Assembly: GCA_035575515.1 (NCBI GenBank)
Contig: DATLXU010000072.1
Location: forward strand, 1 to 61,095
Source of the DNA: DATLXU01 sp035575515
GTDB lineage: Bacteria; Acidobacteriota; Blastocatellia; UBA7656
Length of the DNA stretch: 61,095 nucleotides
Direction of reading: 5' to 3'
The position numbers were made by a program, and so were the translations under genes. Position 1 is the first letter of the stretch, and each line of letters begins with the position of its first letter. The notes beneath the pieces are model-generated. The model did not search any database and was not told where the DNA came from. It saw only the letters and a list, made by a program, of their open reading frames with translations. Below are positions 22,968 to 31,393 of this stretch, piece after piece.

Positions 22968-25700
22968 ATGAACAGAACCACAAGCGCGCAGATGAAAACG
23001 GTTGCAAGCTCGGACGGATTCTCTTTGACGGGAGAATCTGAAACGTCGAGCGGGACGTGGCACGCTTTGCCAGTCGAGCGCGCGCTTGAGCGCCTGAAGT
23101 CAGGCGTTGATGGCTTGACGGACGAGGAAGCCGCTCGGCGATTGATCGAGCGCGGCCCGAATCAGTTGCAGGCGGCGCGGCGCGCAGGAGGGTGGCAAAT
23201 ACTTTTTGCGCAGTTCAAGAATCTTTTGATCGTCATCCTGCTCGTTGCCACCGCGCTCTCATTTTCTCTGGGACATACGGTCGAAGCCCTTGCAATCACA
23301 GTCATAATCTTTTTCGCCATCGCTTTGGGATTCGCGCAGGAGTATCGCGCCGAGCGTGCGCTAGAGTCGTTGCGCCGTATGGCCGCGCCTCTAGCGACCG
23401 TCGTGCGTCACGGCATTGAAAAAGAGGTGCCTGCGCGCGACCTTGTGCCGGGCGACATCATACTGCTCGCCGCCGGAGACAAAGTTCCCTCCGACGGGCG
23501 ACTTATCGAAGCGATTAACCTACAGATCGAAGAAGCCGCGCTAACGGGCGAATCTGTTCCCGTCGTAAAACAGACCGCCGCGCTCAGCGATTGCAATTCG
23601 ATGATAGGCGACAGAACGAATATGGCTTATGCGGGCACGGCTGTCACTTATGGGCGAGGGCGCGCAGTTGTTACAGCCACAGGCATGGAGACAGAGTTCG
23701 GCAAGATTGCTCAGATGCTCACAGAAGTCGAAACGGCCCGCACCCCATTGCAGGCAAATCTCGACAAAGTCGGGCGCTCGCTCGCCCGCGTCGCTTTTGT
23801 CGTTGTAGCTTTCATAATCGCGCTTGGGATAGCGCGCGGCCAGCCCCTTATAGAGATGATAATCTTCGGCCTTGCTCTCGCGGTTGCCGTAGTGCCCGAA
23901 GCGTTGCCAGCGGTCGTGACAATCTCGCTTGCGCTCGGCGTTAAGCGCATGGTGAAGCGCAACGCGCTCGTGCGCCGCCTCGCGGCAGTTGAAACGCTCG
24001 GCGCAACTTCGGTCATCTGCACAGACAAGACGGGGACACTAACGAAAGACGAGATGACTGTTCGCAAAGTATTTGTCGCGGGCCGGACGTTTGAAGTCAG
24101 CGGCGCAGGTTATGAGGTCAAAGGCGAGTTTTCAGAAAACGGTCACAGAATCGAGCCGCCGGAACCGCTGTTCGCGTTGCTGCGTGCGGCTGCGCTCGTC
24201 TGCGATGCGCGCTTTATCACCGACGAAAGCAATTATTGCTGTGAGGTGAAAGGCGACCCGACCGAAAAAGCGATTGTTGTAGCGGCGGCAAAAGCGGGCT
24301 TGAATAAAAACGAGCTTGAAACGAAGTTCCCGCGCGTTGCCGAGATCCCTTTTTCGCCGGAACGCAAACGCATGACGACGTTTCATTGTTTGCCTTCAGG
24401 AACATTTGCCTGCTCAAAAGGCGCGCCGGAAATAATCATCCGTTGCTGCGCGCAATGGCTTACTGCTGCGGGCGAAACGATTCTTGATGACGGCGAAAGA
24501 GAGCGGCTTGTCGAAGCCGCGCGTCGGATGGCGAACGAAGCGTTGAGGGTTCTCGCTGTCGCTTGCAGGCGAGATGCGACGATTGAGAATGCCGAGCGCG
24601 ACATGACATTCATCGGGCTTATCGGAATGATTGACCCGCCGCGACCTGAAGCGAAAGCGGCGGTGCAGGAGTGCGAGCAGGCGGGAATCAAAGTCATGAT
24701 GATAACTGGCGATCATCCGCTGACGGCTCGGGCTGTGGCTGCAGATATTGGACTGCTCGAACATGGCAGCGTGATGACGGGCGCGGAATTCGAGGCGATG
24801 AATGACGCGGAGCTTGAAGCGATTGTGGAAAAGATCGCTGTGTGCGCTCGCGTTTCGCCCGCGCTCAAGCTGCGCGTGGTCGCCGCCCTGCAAGCGCGCG
24901 GGCACGTCGTTGCGATGACCGGCGACGGAGTGAACGACGCGCCTGCGCTGAAGAAGGCCGACATCGGCATCGCTATGGGAATTACGGGAACCGACGTAAC
25001 CAGAGAGGCTGCCGCGATGACGCTGACCGATGATAACTTCGCTTCAATCGTCGCAGCCGTTGAAGAAGGGCGCGCCATCTTCAGCAACATAAAAAAGTAT
25101 TTGATGTATCTGCTGTCATCCAACATCGGCGAAATAGGCGTGATGGCCGCAGCGTCGCTTGCGGGACTGCCGCTTCCGCTGAGCGCGGCGCAAATTCTCT
25201 ACGTCAATCTCGCGACGGACGGCTTGCCTGCTCTTGCGCTTGCGATTGACCCGCCAGAACCGGATTTGATGCGTCGCCCTCCGCGCAATCCTCGCGCAGG
25301 TCTATTCAGCCGCGCAGTCATCACGCTCATGCTTGCAGGCGGGCTGTGGTCAACGATTGTGAATCTGAGCCTTTTTATCTGGACGCTAAACTCTGGCCGC
25401 AGCCTCAAAGAGAGCATGACGATGACGTTCGTCTCGCTCCTCCTGATACAATTTTTCAAGGCCTACAACTTTCGTTCTGACCGACGCTCCATGTTTCGCC
25501 GCCCGTTCAATAATCGCTGGTTGAACCTTGCTATTGGCTGGGAGTTGATTGCTCTGGCGTTGATACTCTATGTGCCTTTTTTGAATAAGTTGTTCGACGT
25601 GTTCAGGTTGACGATTGAAGACTGGTTGATTATCGCGGGACTGGCATTCACGGTTTCGCCTGTTCTTGAACTGGTCAAATGGATGGCGCGACGCGAGTAG
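22968..25700 (+). CDS. Cation-translocating P-type ATPase, Ca2+ (P2A/PMR1-SERCA) type
   Basis: 910 residues. The order of elements is canonical: N-terminal cation-ATPase domain (WHALPVERALERLKSGVDGL), TM1-2, actuator domain with LTGES, TM3-4 with VVPEALPAVVTISLALG, phosphorylation site CTDKTGTLTKDE (Asp353), KGAPE in the nucleotide domain, MITGDHPLTA, GDGVNDAPALKKADIG and six C-terminal helices. Residues that bind Ca2+ in SERCA are matched: the TM4 glutamate, Asn and Glu in TM5 (SSNIGEI), and Asn, Thr and Asp in TM6 (YVNLATDGLP). Calcium, possibly also Mn2+, is therefore the likely substrate, exported from the cytoplasm. It is controlled by the paired operator shared with the universal stress gene. 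Confidence 0.93.
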   Translation: MNRTTSAQMKTVASSDGFSLTGESETSSGTWHALPVERALERLKSGVDGLTDEEAARRLIERGPNQLQAARRAGGWQILFAQFKNLLIVILLVATALSFSLGHTVEALAITVIIFFAIALGFAQEYRAERALESLRRMAAPLATVVRHGIEKEVPARDLVPGDIILLAAGDKVPSDGRLIEAINLQIEEAALTGESVPVVKQTAALSDCNSMIGDRTNMAYAGTAVTYGRGRAVVTATGMETEFGKIAQMLTEVETARTPLQANLDKVGRSLARVAFVVVAFIIALGIARGQPLIEMIIFGLALAVAVVPEALPAVVTISLALGVKRMVKRNALVRRLAAVETLGATSVICTDKTGTLTKDEMTVRKVFVAGRTFEVSGAGYEVKGEFSENGHRIEPPEPLFALLRAAALVCDARFITDESNYCCEVKGDPTEKAIVVAAAKAGLNKNELETKFPRVAEIPFSPERKRMTTFHCLPSGTFACSKGAPEIIIRCCAQWLTAAGETILDDGERERLVEAARRMANEALRVLAVACRRDATIENAERDMTFIGLIGMIDPPRPEAKAAVQECEQAGIKVMMITGDHPLTARAVAADIGLLEHGSVMTGAEFEAMNDAELEAIVEKIAVCARVSPALKLRVVAALQARGHVVAMTGDGVNDAPALKKADIGIAMGITGTDVTREAAAMTLTDDNFASIVAAVEEGRAIFSNIKKYLMYLLSSNIGEIGVMAAASLAGLPLPLSAAQILYVNLATDGLPALALAIDPPEPDLMRRPPRNPRAGLFSRAVITLMLAGGLWSTIVNLSLFIWTLNSGRSLKESMTMTFVSLLLIQFFKAYNFRSDRRSMFRRPFNNRWLNLAIGWELIALALILYVPFLNKLFDVFRLTIEDWLIIAGLAFTVSPVLELVKWMARRE

Positions 25701-25806
25701 ATCGCTGATTGAACAGATAAAGATCGAATAACGCTTCCGCCTGTGCAAAACCCGAACGCGAGCATTATAATGATACCTTGAATTTGCCGCTTAATTCCGG
25801 CTCATC

Positions 25807-25836
25807 TTGACTCATTAACAATCGCTACACTATAGT
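25807..25836 (+). promoter_or_regulatory. Sigma-70-type promoter for smc
   Basis: TTGACT at 25807-25812, an 18-bp spacer and TATAGT at 25831-25836 resemble housekeeping promoter hexamers and lie about 60 bases before the smc start. The -10 lies inside a short palindrome, CACTATAGTG. Confidence 0.55.
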
Positions 25837-25898
25837 GTGCCTGACTTTTTGGAGTACTCTATTAATTGTGGTCGCGCACTGCGGCCACGGAGCGTCGG

Positions 25899-28800
25899 AT
25901 GTTTAGATTAGAAAAACTTGAAATCAGCGGATTCAAATCTTTCGCCGACCGAATCACCCTCGTGTTCGGCGAAGGCATAACCGCCGTCGTCGGGCCAAAC
26001 GGCTGTGGGAAATCAAACCTGGCAGAAGCCATCTCATGGGTGTTGGGCGAGCAGTCGGCCAAATCGCTTCGCGGCGGAAAGATGGAAGACGTGATCTTCA
26101 ACGGCACGCGCGACCGCAAGCCTACGGGGATGGCCGAAGTGCTGCTAACGCTCGTTGCCATCGAAGACATAGCCGCGCGCGATGACGAAACCGCTGAAAA
26201 AGACATAGAAGAAGAATACGACGAAGCAATCATAACGGCGGAGCAGGCCGCAGAAGCCGCGCGCTCGCTCGTCGAAGAAATGTCGCCGTCCGAAGCCGAA
26301 GGCGATCCTGCGGAACAATCCGCCGCCGCTTCACCCGAACAATCAACGCAGGCAACCGAACCCGATCAAGCGCAAGCCGCCGCGCAGCCTGAGCAGTCAA
26401 CTTCGCTTGAATCACAATCCGCGTCGCCTGAATCGGTTGACGCTGATGCTGAACAGATAGAAACGCAGCCTGCGTCAGGTGACGAAGCATCGGCTTCCGT
26501 CAAACACGAGCCGCCGACTGCGCGCCTCACGCTGCCTGCGGATTCAACCGCTGAAGCGAATACAGAGCAAGCGACGTTTGCAAGCGTGGAGCAAACTGGC
26601 GGCGAAGCCATTGAGCAGCAGACGGAAGCGATAAGGGAAGTGAGCGTCGAGCAGGACAAAACCAAAGACGCGCAGAAGAAATCGAAAGAGCGAAGTCGCG
26701 CCGTGCATCGTCTGCGCAAGCGCCGCTCGGTTGCAATCTCGGCGGGCGAGCGCATCACCGTTGGCCGACGGCTTTATCGCACGGGCGACAGCGAATACCT
26801 GATGAACGGTCGTCCATGTCTGCTGCGCGACATTCAAGACCTGTTCGCAGGAACAGGTCTTGGCGGCGCGCATTACGCGATAATCGAACAGGGGCGTATC
26901 GGACAGATTCTTTCGTCGAAACCATTGGACCGCCGCGCGCTCATCGAAGAAGCCGCAGGCATTACGAAATTCAAATCGCGAAAACGCTCCGCCGAACTCA
27001 AGCTCGAATCGGCCAAGCAAAACCTCACGCGGCTCAACGACATTATCAGCGAAGTCGAGCGCCAGGTGAACAGCCTCAAGCGGCAGGCGCAAAAAGCTCG
27101 CCGCTATCGCCGCTTGCGCGAGGAGATGCGCTCGCTCCTTAAAGTCGTCTTCACGGCTGATTACTATCGCCTCAACGAAGCGATTGACAGAATCGCCCGC
27201 GAGCTTGAAGAGGCCGAGCGCAACCAAGCGGATTTCGACGCACAGCTCGCGGAGCGCGAATCCGAGCACCGAGCAGTTTCATCGGAAGCGCGCACAGCCG
27301 AAGACCGCCTCGCAGTCCTTCGCGAGCAGGCCGCAGCCGTAGAGCTTGAAGCGGACCGCGCTCGCAACCGCCGCGCGTTTGAAGAACAGCAACTCGCCGA
27401 GCTTACCTCACGCATCGAAGAGATTAATCGAGATCAGGCGCAGCTCGAAGAACGACTCGCGTCGCTCGAAGCGCAGTCTGAGCAGCGCGCGGCTGACCTT
27501 CAGGCGCTTGAATCAGAAAACGACACTGAGCAAGCTGCGCTCGTTGAGCGCGAGGCTGAGTATCAACAGGAACTTGCCCGATTGCGCGAAGCCGAAAATG
27601 AAATCGAACAGTTGCGGCAGCGGATGCTCACTGAAATCGGAATGACCGAGCGGCTGCGCAATCTCAGCGCGAGCCTCGAAGAGGAATCGAGAAAGCTCAA
27701 CCTCAGGCAATCGAACCTGCGCGCAGAGCTTGAGCGAGCTGCAGCGCGACACGATGAAGCCGAAGCCGAGCACGCGCGAATGAGCGCCGAAATCGAAACC
27801 GACCGCACGCGCCTCGCAGATTTAACCGCGCGCATCGCGGAGCGCGCGGCTGAACTCATCGAGCTTCGCGCAAACGCGGCGACGCTTCGCACTGAGCTTG
27901 AAGCGACTCATGCCGAGCGCGATTCATCGGAGCATCGGCTTGCGTCGCTCGAAGACCTCGACGCGCATCACGCTTATTACTCGGATGCAGTTCAGCAGGT
28001 GCTATCAGTAGAGCAGGCGGCGCGAATAAACGCGCTCGGCACGCTCGCTGACTTCGTCGAAGTCGAAGCGCAATACGAGAAATTAATCGAGAGCCTTTTC
28101 GGGCGCGAGCTTCAATCGGTGCTCGTGCCCACGATTGACGACGCGCTCGCGGGCGTTGAGTTCATCAAATCGGAAGAGCTTGGGCGCGGCGCGTTTTTAG
28201 TCGTCGGACTTCACGGCGGCGAAGGCGAGCCAGCGGATAGGGGCCAAGTGTCAGAGATCACCGGTCATGGGGAATCTGATTCGAAGCCGCAGGAAAAAAA
28301 CGGTATCGAACAATGGCTCATAGCTACTGACGCTGAGCGCGAGGCTGCGCTGTTTGAAGAAGAGTTCATCCCTGCGAGCATTCCCATTGAGCGACAATTG
28401 CCGCCTGCCGATTTTTCCAACGCTGATGCCATAGTCATTCAGCTCAATGCTGATGCCGAGTCTGTGATTTCTGATTCGCATCCTCAAACGGATGAGAGCG
28501 CGCGCGAAGATAATATCGTTGCGCGGCGTTTCGATGAGCATGAAGCCGCGCACGCTTCGCGTTTTCAGCTTGATGTGCTGCGCGCGATTGATCTGCTCGG
28601 ACTCAGGCCCGAAATCAAAACCGTAGTCGAGCGCGCGTTTCCGGATAAGTGCTCGGCGCTGGTCGTGCCCGATATAGAGGCCGCGCTTCAACTTTCAATC
28701 GAAAATCCTTCGCGCATCTACGTGACTTACGAAGGCGAAATGGTTGTCAATGGCCGCCTGATTGTCACAGGCGCACAGGCGGGCAACAAGGGCACGTCGC

Positions 28801-30488
28801 TTTTGGGACTCAAGCGCGAGATCAAACAACTGCGCGTGCAGGTGGCGATGCTCGGCGAAGAAGAGCAGCGGCTGGCCGTATCGCTTGCCGAAGTCGAAAG
28901 TCGACGCGACAGCCTCGAAGGCGAAGCGGCCACACTGGATCAAGAGCTTCGTCGTCATGAAAAAGAATCGGCGGCGCGCAATTCGCAGCTTGAAGGATTG
29001 GCGCGCGACCTCGAACGCGCCGCGCAGCATGTTCGCGTCGTCGAATCGGAGCTTGAGCAGGCCGAGCGCGAACACGCCGAGCTTGATGAGAGGATCGAGC
29101 AACTTGCCTCAGAGCTTCACGCAGCCGAAGAGTCGCGCGAAGCGGTTCAATCATCGCTCACCGCGTCGCAAGCCACGCTCGTCGAGATGCGCGCAAGCGT
29201 TGAAGCGTTATCTGAGCAGCTTTCGTCGGCGCGAGCGCGCAGGGCTGCGCAGGCCGAACGATTGCAGGCGGCGAGGGCAGAGCTGCGACGAATCGAATCT
29301 GAGGCTGAAGAACTCAGGTCGAGAATCAATCGCAACCGCGTCGAGCTTTACGAGAGCCACAATCGCGTTGAGCAGTTGACAGCTTCGCATGCGGAAGGCG
29401 CGAACGCGGCAGCAGCGTTTGAAGCCGAGCGAGTTGCGCTTGCCGAGCGCGTTTCGGCAGCGGCAGAAGAACTTCAAACAACGCGAGCGCGCGGCGATGA
29501 GCTTGAAGATATCTTGAGCGAGTTGCGGCAAGCCTCTTCTGCTGCGCACGACCGTCGCGGGCAGATTGAAGTTGAGCGGGCGCGAATCGAATCTGAGGCC
29601 GAGCACCTTGCGCGAACCTGTTTTTCAGAGCTCGCGATGTCGCTCGAAGATGTTGTCACAAGCATCGAGCTTGGGCTCGCGGCGGAGAAGCAGGCGTCGG
29701 GGATTAGGGATCAGAGGCCAGGTGATACTGACGGCGAGGCTGGCGATGAACAAACTATTGCAGCGGGCAACGAAAGAAATCGGGAAACAGTTGCGGGCGA
29801 TGAGCAAGCCCTGACCTCCGACCTCCGACCCCTGACCACTGACGCGGAGGCGGCGAGGGCGCGGCTCGATGAACTGCGCGTCAAGCTCGACGAGATGGGG
29901 CCGGTCAATATGATGGCGCTCGAAGAGCTTGAAGAAGCTGAAGAGCGATTCAGGTTCCTGAGCGAGCAGCGGCGCGACATACTCGATTCGATAAAGATGA
30001 CCGAAGAGGCGCTTTCGGAAATCAAGCGGCGCTCGCGCGAGCGGTTCCGCCACGCGTTCACGCACATCAACGAGAACTTCCAGCAGATGTTCACGGAGCT
30101 TTTCGGCGGCGGGCGCGGCGAGATGGTTCTGATTGACGAAGAAGACATTCTTGAGTCGGGCATTGATTTGATTGCGCAGCCGCCGGGCAAGCGGCTCCAG
30201 AACGTGCTGCTGCTGTCAGGCGGCGAAAAGGCGATGGCCGCAATCGCGCTCGTGCTTGCGATATTCCAGTATCGCCCATCGCCCTTCTGCATTCTGGACG
30301 AAGTTGACGCGCCGCTCGATGAGATGAACGTCGGACGTTTCTCGAATAAGGTCATCGAGATGAGCAGCACGACTCAGTTCCTGGTTATCACACACAACAA
30401 GCGAACGATGGAAGTGGCTCGCGCTCTCTACGGCGTGACGATGGAAGAGCCGGGCGTGTCGAAACTTGTGTCAGTCAGGTTTGAGTAA
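25899..30488 (+). CDS. smc: Chromosome segregation ATPase SMC with large inserts
   Basis: ATG 25899 follows an ACGGAGCG site and opens with the conserved MFRLEKLEISGFKSFADRI. SMC dimerises and, with ScpAB, organises and segregates the chromosome. Landmarks: Walker A GPNGCGKSNLAEA near 35, RRLYRTGDSEYLMNGRPC, the long coiled coils, a hinge (YYSDAVQQVLSVEQ to TYEGEMVVNGRLIVTGA), the signature LLSGGEKAMAAIALVLAIF and Walker B CILDEVDAPLDEMNVGRF. At 1529 residues it is some 300-350 longer than typical SMCs. Three inserts explain this: a Glu/Ala/Gln/Ser-rich stretch of about 190 residues inside the N-terminal ATPase head (about 88-282), about 120 residues around the hinge, and a heptamer-repeat element translated in frame at about 1268-1315. 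Catalytic motifs are intact, so I expect it to be functional. Confidence 0.95.
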   Translation: MFRLEKLEISGFKSFADRITLVFGEGITAVVGPNGCGKSNLAEAISWVLGEQSAKSLRGGKMEDVIFNGTRDRKPTGMAEVLLTLVAIEDIAARDDETAEKDIEEEYDEAIITAEQAAEAARSLVEEMSPSEAEGDPAEQSAAASPEQSTQATEPDQAQAAAQPEQSTSLESQSASPESVDADAEQIETQPASGDEASASVKHEPPTARLTLPADSTAEANTEQATFASVEQTGGEAIEQQTEAIREVSVEQDKTKDAQKKSKERSRAVHRLRKRRSVAISAGERITVGRRLYRTGDSEYLMNGRPCLLRDIQDLFAGTGLGGAHYAIIEQGRIGQILSSKPLDRRALIEEAAGITKFKSRKRSAELKLESAKQNLTRLNDIISEVERQVNSLKRQAQKARRYRRLREEMRSLLKVVFTADYYRLNEAIDRIARELEEAERNQADFDAQLAERESEHRAVSSEARTAEDRLAVLREQAAAVELEADRARNRRAFEEQQLAELTSRIEEINRDQAQLEERLASLEAQSEQRAADLQALESENDTEQAALVEREAEYQQELARLREAENEIEQLRQRMLTEIGMTERLRNLSASLEEESRKLNLRQSNLRAELERAAARHDEAEAEHARMSAEIETDRTRLADLTARIAERAAELIELRANAATLRTELEATHAERDSSEHRLASLEDLDAHHAYYSDAVQQVLSVEQAARINALGTLADFVEVEAQYEKLIESLFGRELQSVLVPTIDDALAGVEFIKSEELGRGAFLVVGLHGGEGEPADRGQVSEITGHGESDSKPQEKNGIEQWLIATDAEREAALFEEEFIPASIPIERQLPPADFSNADAIVIQLNADAESVISDSHPQTDESAREDNIVARRFDEHEAAHASRFQLDVLRAIDLLGLRPEIKTVVERAFPDKCSALVVPDIEAALQLSIENPSRIYVTYEGEMVVNGRLIVTGAQAGNKGTSLLGLKREIKQLRVQVAMLGEEEQRLAVSLAEVESRRDSLEGEAATLDQELRRHEKESAARNSQLEGLARDLERAAQHVRVVESELEQAEREHAELDERIEQLASELHAAEESREAVQSSLTASQATLVEMRASVEALSEQLSSARARRAAQAERLQAARAELRRIESEAEELRSRINRNRVELYESHNRVEQLTASHAEGANAAAAFEAERVALAERVSAAAEELQTTRARGDELEDILSELRQASSAAHDRRGQIEVERARIESEAEHLARTCFSELAMSLEDVVTSIELGLAAEKQASGIRDQRPGDTDGEAGDEQTIAAGNERNRETVAGDEQALTSDLRPLTTDAEAARARLDELRVKLDEMGPVNMMALEELEEAEERFRFLSEQRRDILDSIKMTEEALSEIKRRSRERFRHAFTHINENFQQMFTELFGGGRGEMVLIDEEDILESGIDLIAQPPGKRLQNVLLLSGGEKAMAAIALVLAIFQYRPSPFCILDEVDAPLDEMNVGRFSNKVIEMSSTTQFLVITHNKRTMEVARALYGVTMEEPGVSKLVSVRFE
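29699..29843 (+). repeat. Heptamer-repeat hairpin element inside the smc reading frame
   Basis: The left arm is built of GGGATTA, GGGATCA, GAGGCCA; the right arm (29810-29843) of CCTGACC, TCCGACC, TCCGACC, CCTGACC, ACTGACG. The arms are approximately complementary, and the element has the same architecture as the intergenic ones. It adds about 48 residues (through SGIRDQRPGD and LTSDLRPLTTD) to the C-terminal coiled coil just before the conserved DELRVKLDEMGPVN. Confidence 0.7.
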
Positions 30489-30495
30489 AGCTTGC

Positions 30496-30560
30496 CATTG
30501 GTCCTTGGTCGTTTGTATTTCAAGCCGGAGACAAAGGACTAAGGACAAATGACTAATGAC
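30496..30560 (+). repeat. Heptamer-repeat hairpin downstream of smc
   Basis: Left arm words GGTCCTT, GGTCGTT; right arm AAGGACT, AAGGACA, AATGACT, AATGAC. The arms 30497-30516 and 30531-30550 are about 85% complementary by eye. It begins within ten bases of the smc stop codon. Confidence 0.7.
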
Positions 30561-30570
30561 TTTTCTTCCA

Positions 30571-30598
30571 CCTTTTGCCTTTTGCCTTTTGCCTTCTC
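30571..30598 (+). repeat. Tandem heptamer CCTTTTG, four copies
   Basis: Three exact CCTTTTG units followed by CCTTCTC, immediately before ATG 30611. There is no opposing arm close by. It replaces a normal Shine-Dalgarno region for the next gene. Confidence 0.75.
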
Positions 30599-30610
30599 TA
30601 TAATCTCGCT

Positions 30611-31321
30611 ATGCGCGCAGTTCGATTCATCGTTTCGGTAATTATTATTTTTCCTTCCTGCATATGCTTGTCGCAGGCGCGGGTCATTTTGCAAACCGGC
30701 GATACAAGCGCAAGCGCGGCGATGAGTTTTTTTTATCGCTTCGAGAACGCGAGATTCTACGAGCCGCTGATTGAAGTTGATGTTGGGCCGGACGGCGCGG
30801 GCGAGCTTCGCTTCAGGCGCGGCGAGTCGGATGAAATAATTGACCGCAAATTCAAGCTGCTTCCTGCGACGCTTGCGCGCATACGCGAGCTAATTGCAGC
30901 CTCTCGCTTCCTTGATTCAAACGAAGAGTATCAGGATAAGAAAGACTTCTCGCACTTGGGTTGGGTAACGCTGACCGCGCGGGCCGGCGGACGCGAGCGC
31001 ACGGTGCGGTTCAACTACACGATAAACGCAGAGATAAGAGAGCTTGCCGATATTTTTCGCGGGATAGCAACGCAGGAGATGCGGTTGTTTGACATTGACA
31101 CGGCGCAGCAATATCAACCGCTCGATCTGCCGAAGCAGCTTGAGATTCTAGAAAGCGATCTGCGACTTGCGCGCGTGACCGAGCCTGAGCAGATGCTTTC
31201 GGTTTTGAAAGAGATCGCGGGCGACGACACGCAGCCGTTAATAGCGCGCAATCAGGCGAAGCGGATAGCCGACGGCATCGCGAAAGGAAAATTCAAATCG
31301 CCGGTCAAAGGCAGTCGCTAG
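30611..31321 (+). CDS. Secreted protein of unknown function
   Basis: ATG 30611 is chosen because it starts directly at a signal peptide (MRAVRFIVSVIIIFPSCICL); upstream codons belong to a heptamer repeat. The protein has 236 residues. The mature part is strand-rich at first (FYEPLIEVDVGPDGAGELRF, LGWVTLTARAGGRERTVRFN) and helical later (LEILESDLRLARVTEPEQML). A cysteine near the end of the hydrophobic stretch (PSCICLS) could be a lipoprotein site but lacks the usual lipobox spacing. No family is recognised. It lies between smc and another unknown protein, all on the same strand. Confidence 0.7.
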   Translation: MRAVRFIVSVIIIFPSCICLSQARVILQTGDTSASAAMSFFYRFENARFYEPLIEVDVGPDGAGELRFRRGESDEIIDRKFKLLPATLARIRELIAASRFLDSNEEYQDKKDFSHLGWVTLTARAGGRERTVRFNYTINAEIRELADIFRGIATQEMRLFDIDTAQQYQPLDLPKQLEILESDLRLARVTEPEQMLSVLKEIAGDDTQPLIARNQAKRIADGIAKGKFKSPVKGSR

Positions 31322-31387
31322 TCCGAAGTCAGTCACTCGCGCTCCGACGATAAAGGGCAGCCGACTTCGGACTTCGGACTTCGGACT
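31320..31387 (+). repeat. Heptamer-repeat hairpin (GACTTCG family)
   Basis: The right arm is GACTTCG-GACTTCG-GACTTCG-GACT (31363-31387); the left arm AGTCCGAAGTCAGTC (31320-31334) is its approximate complement. It fills the whole gap between two genes, so the next gene has no Shine-Dalgarno of its own. Confidence 0.75.
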
Positions 31388-31393
31388 AATCAA

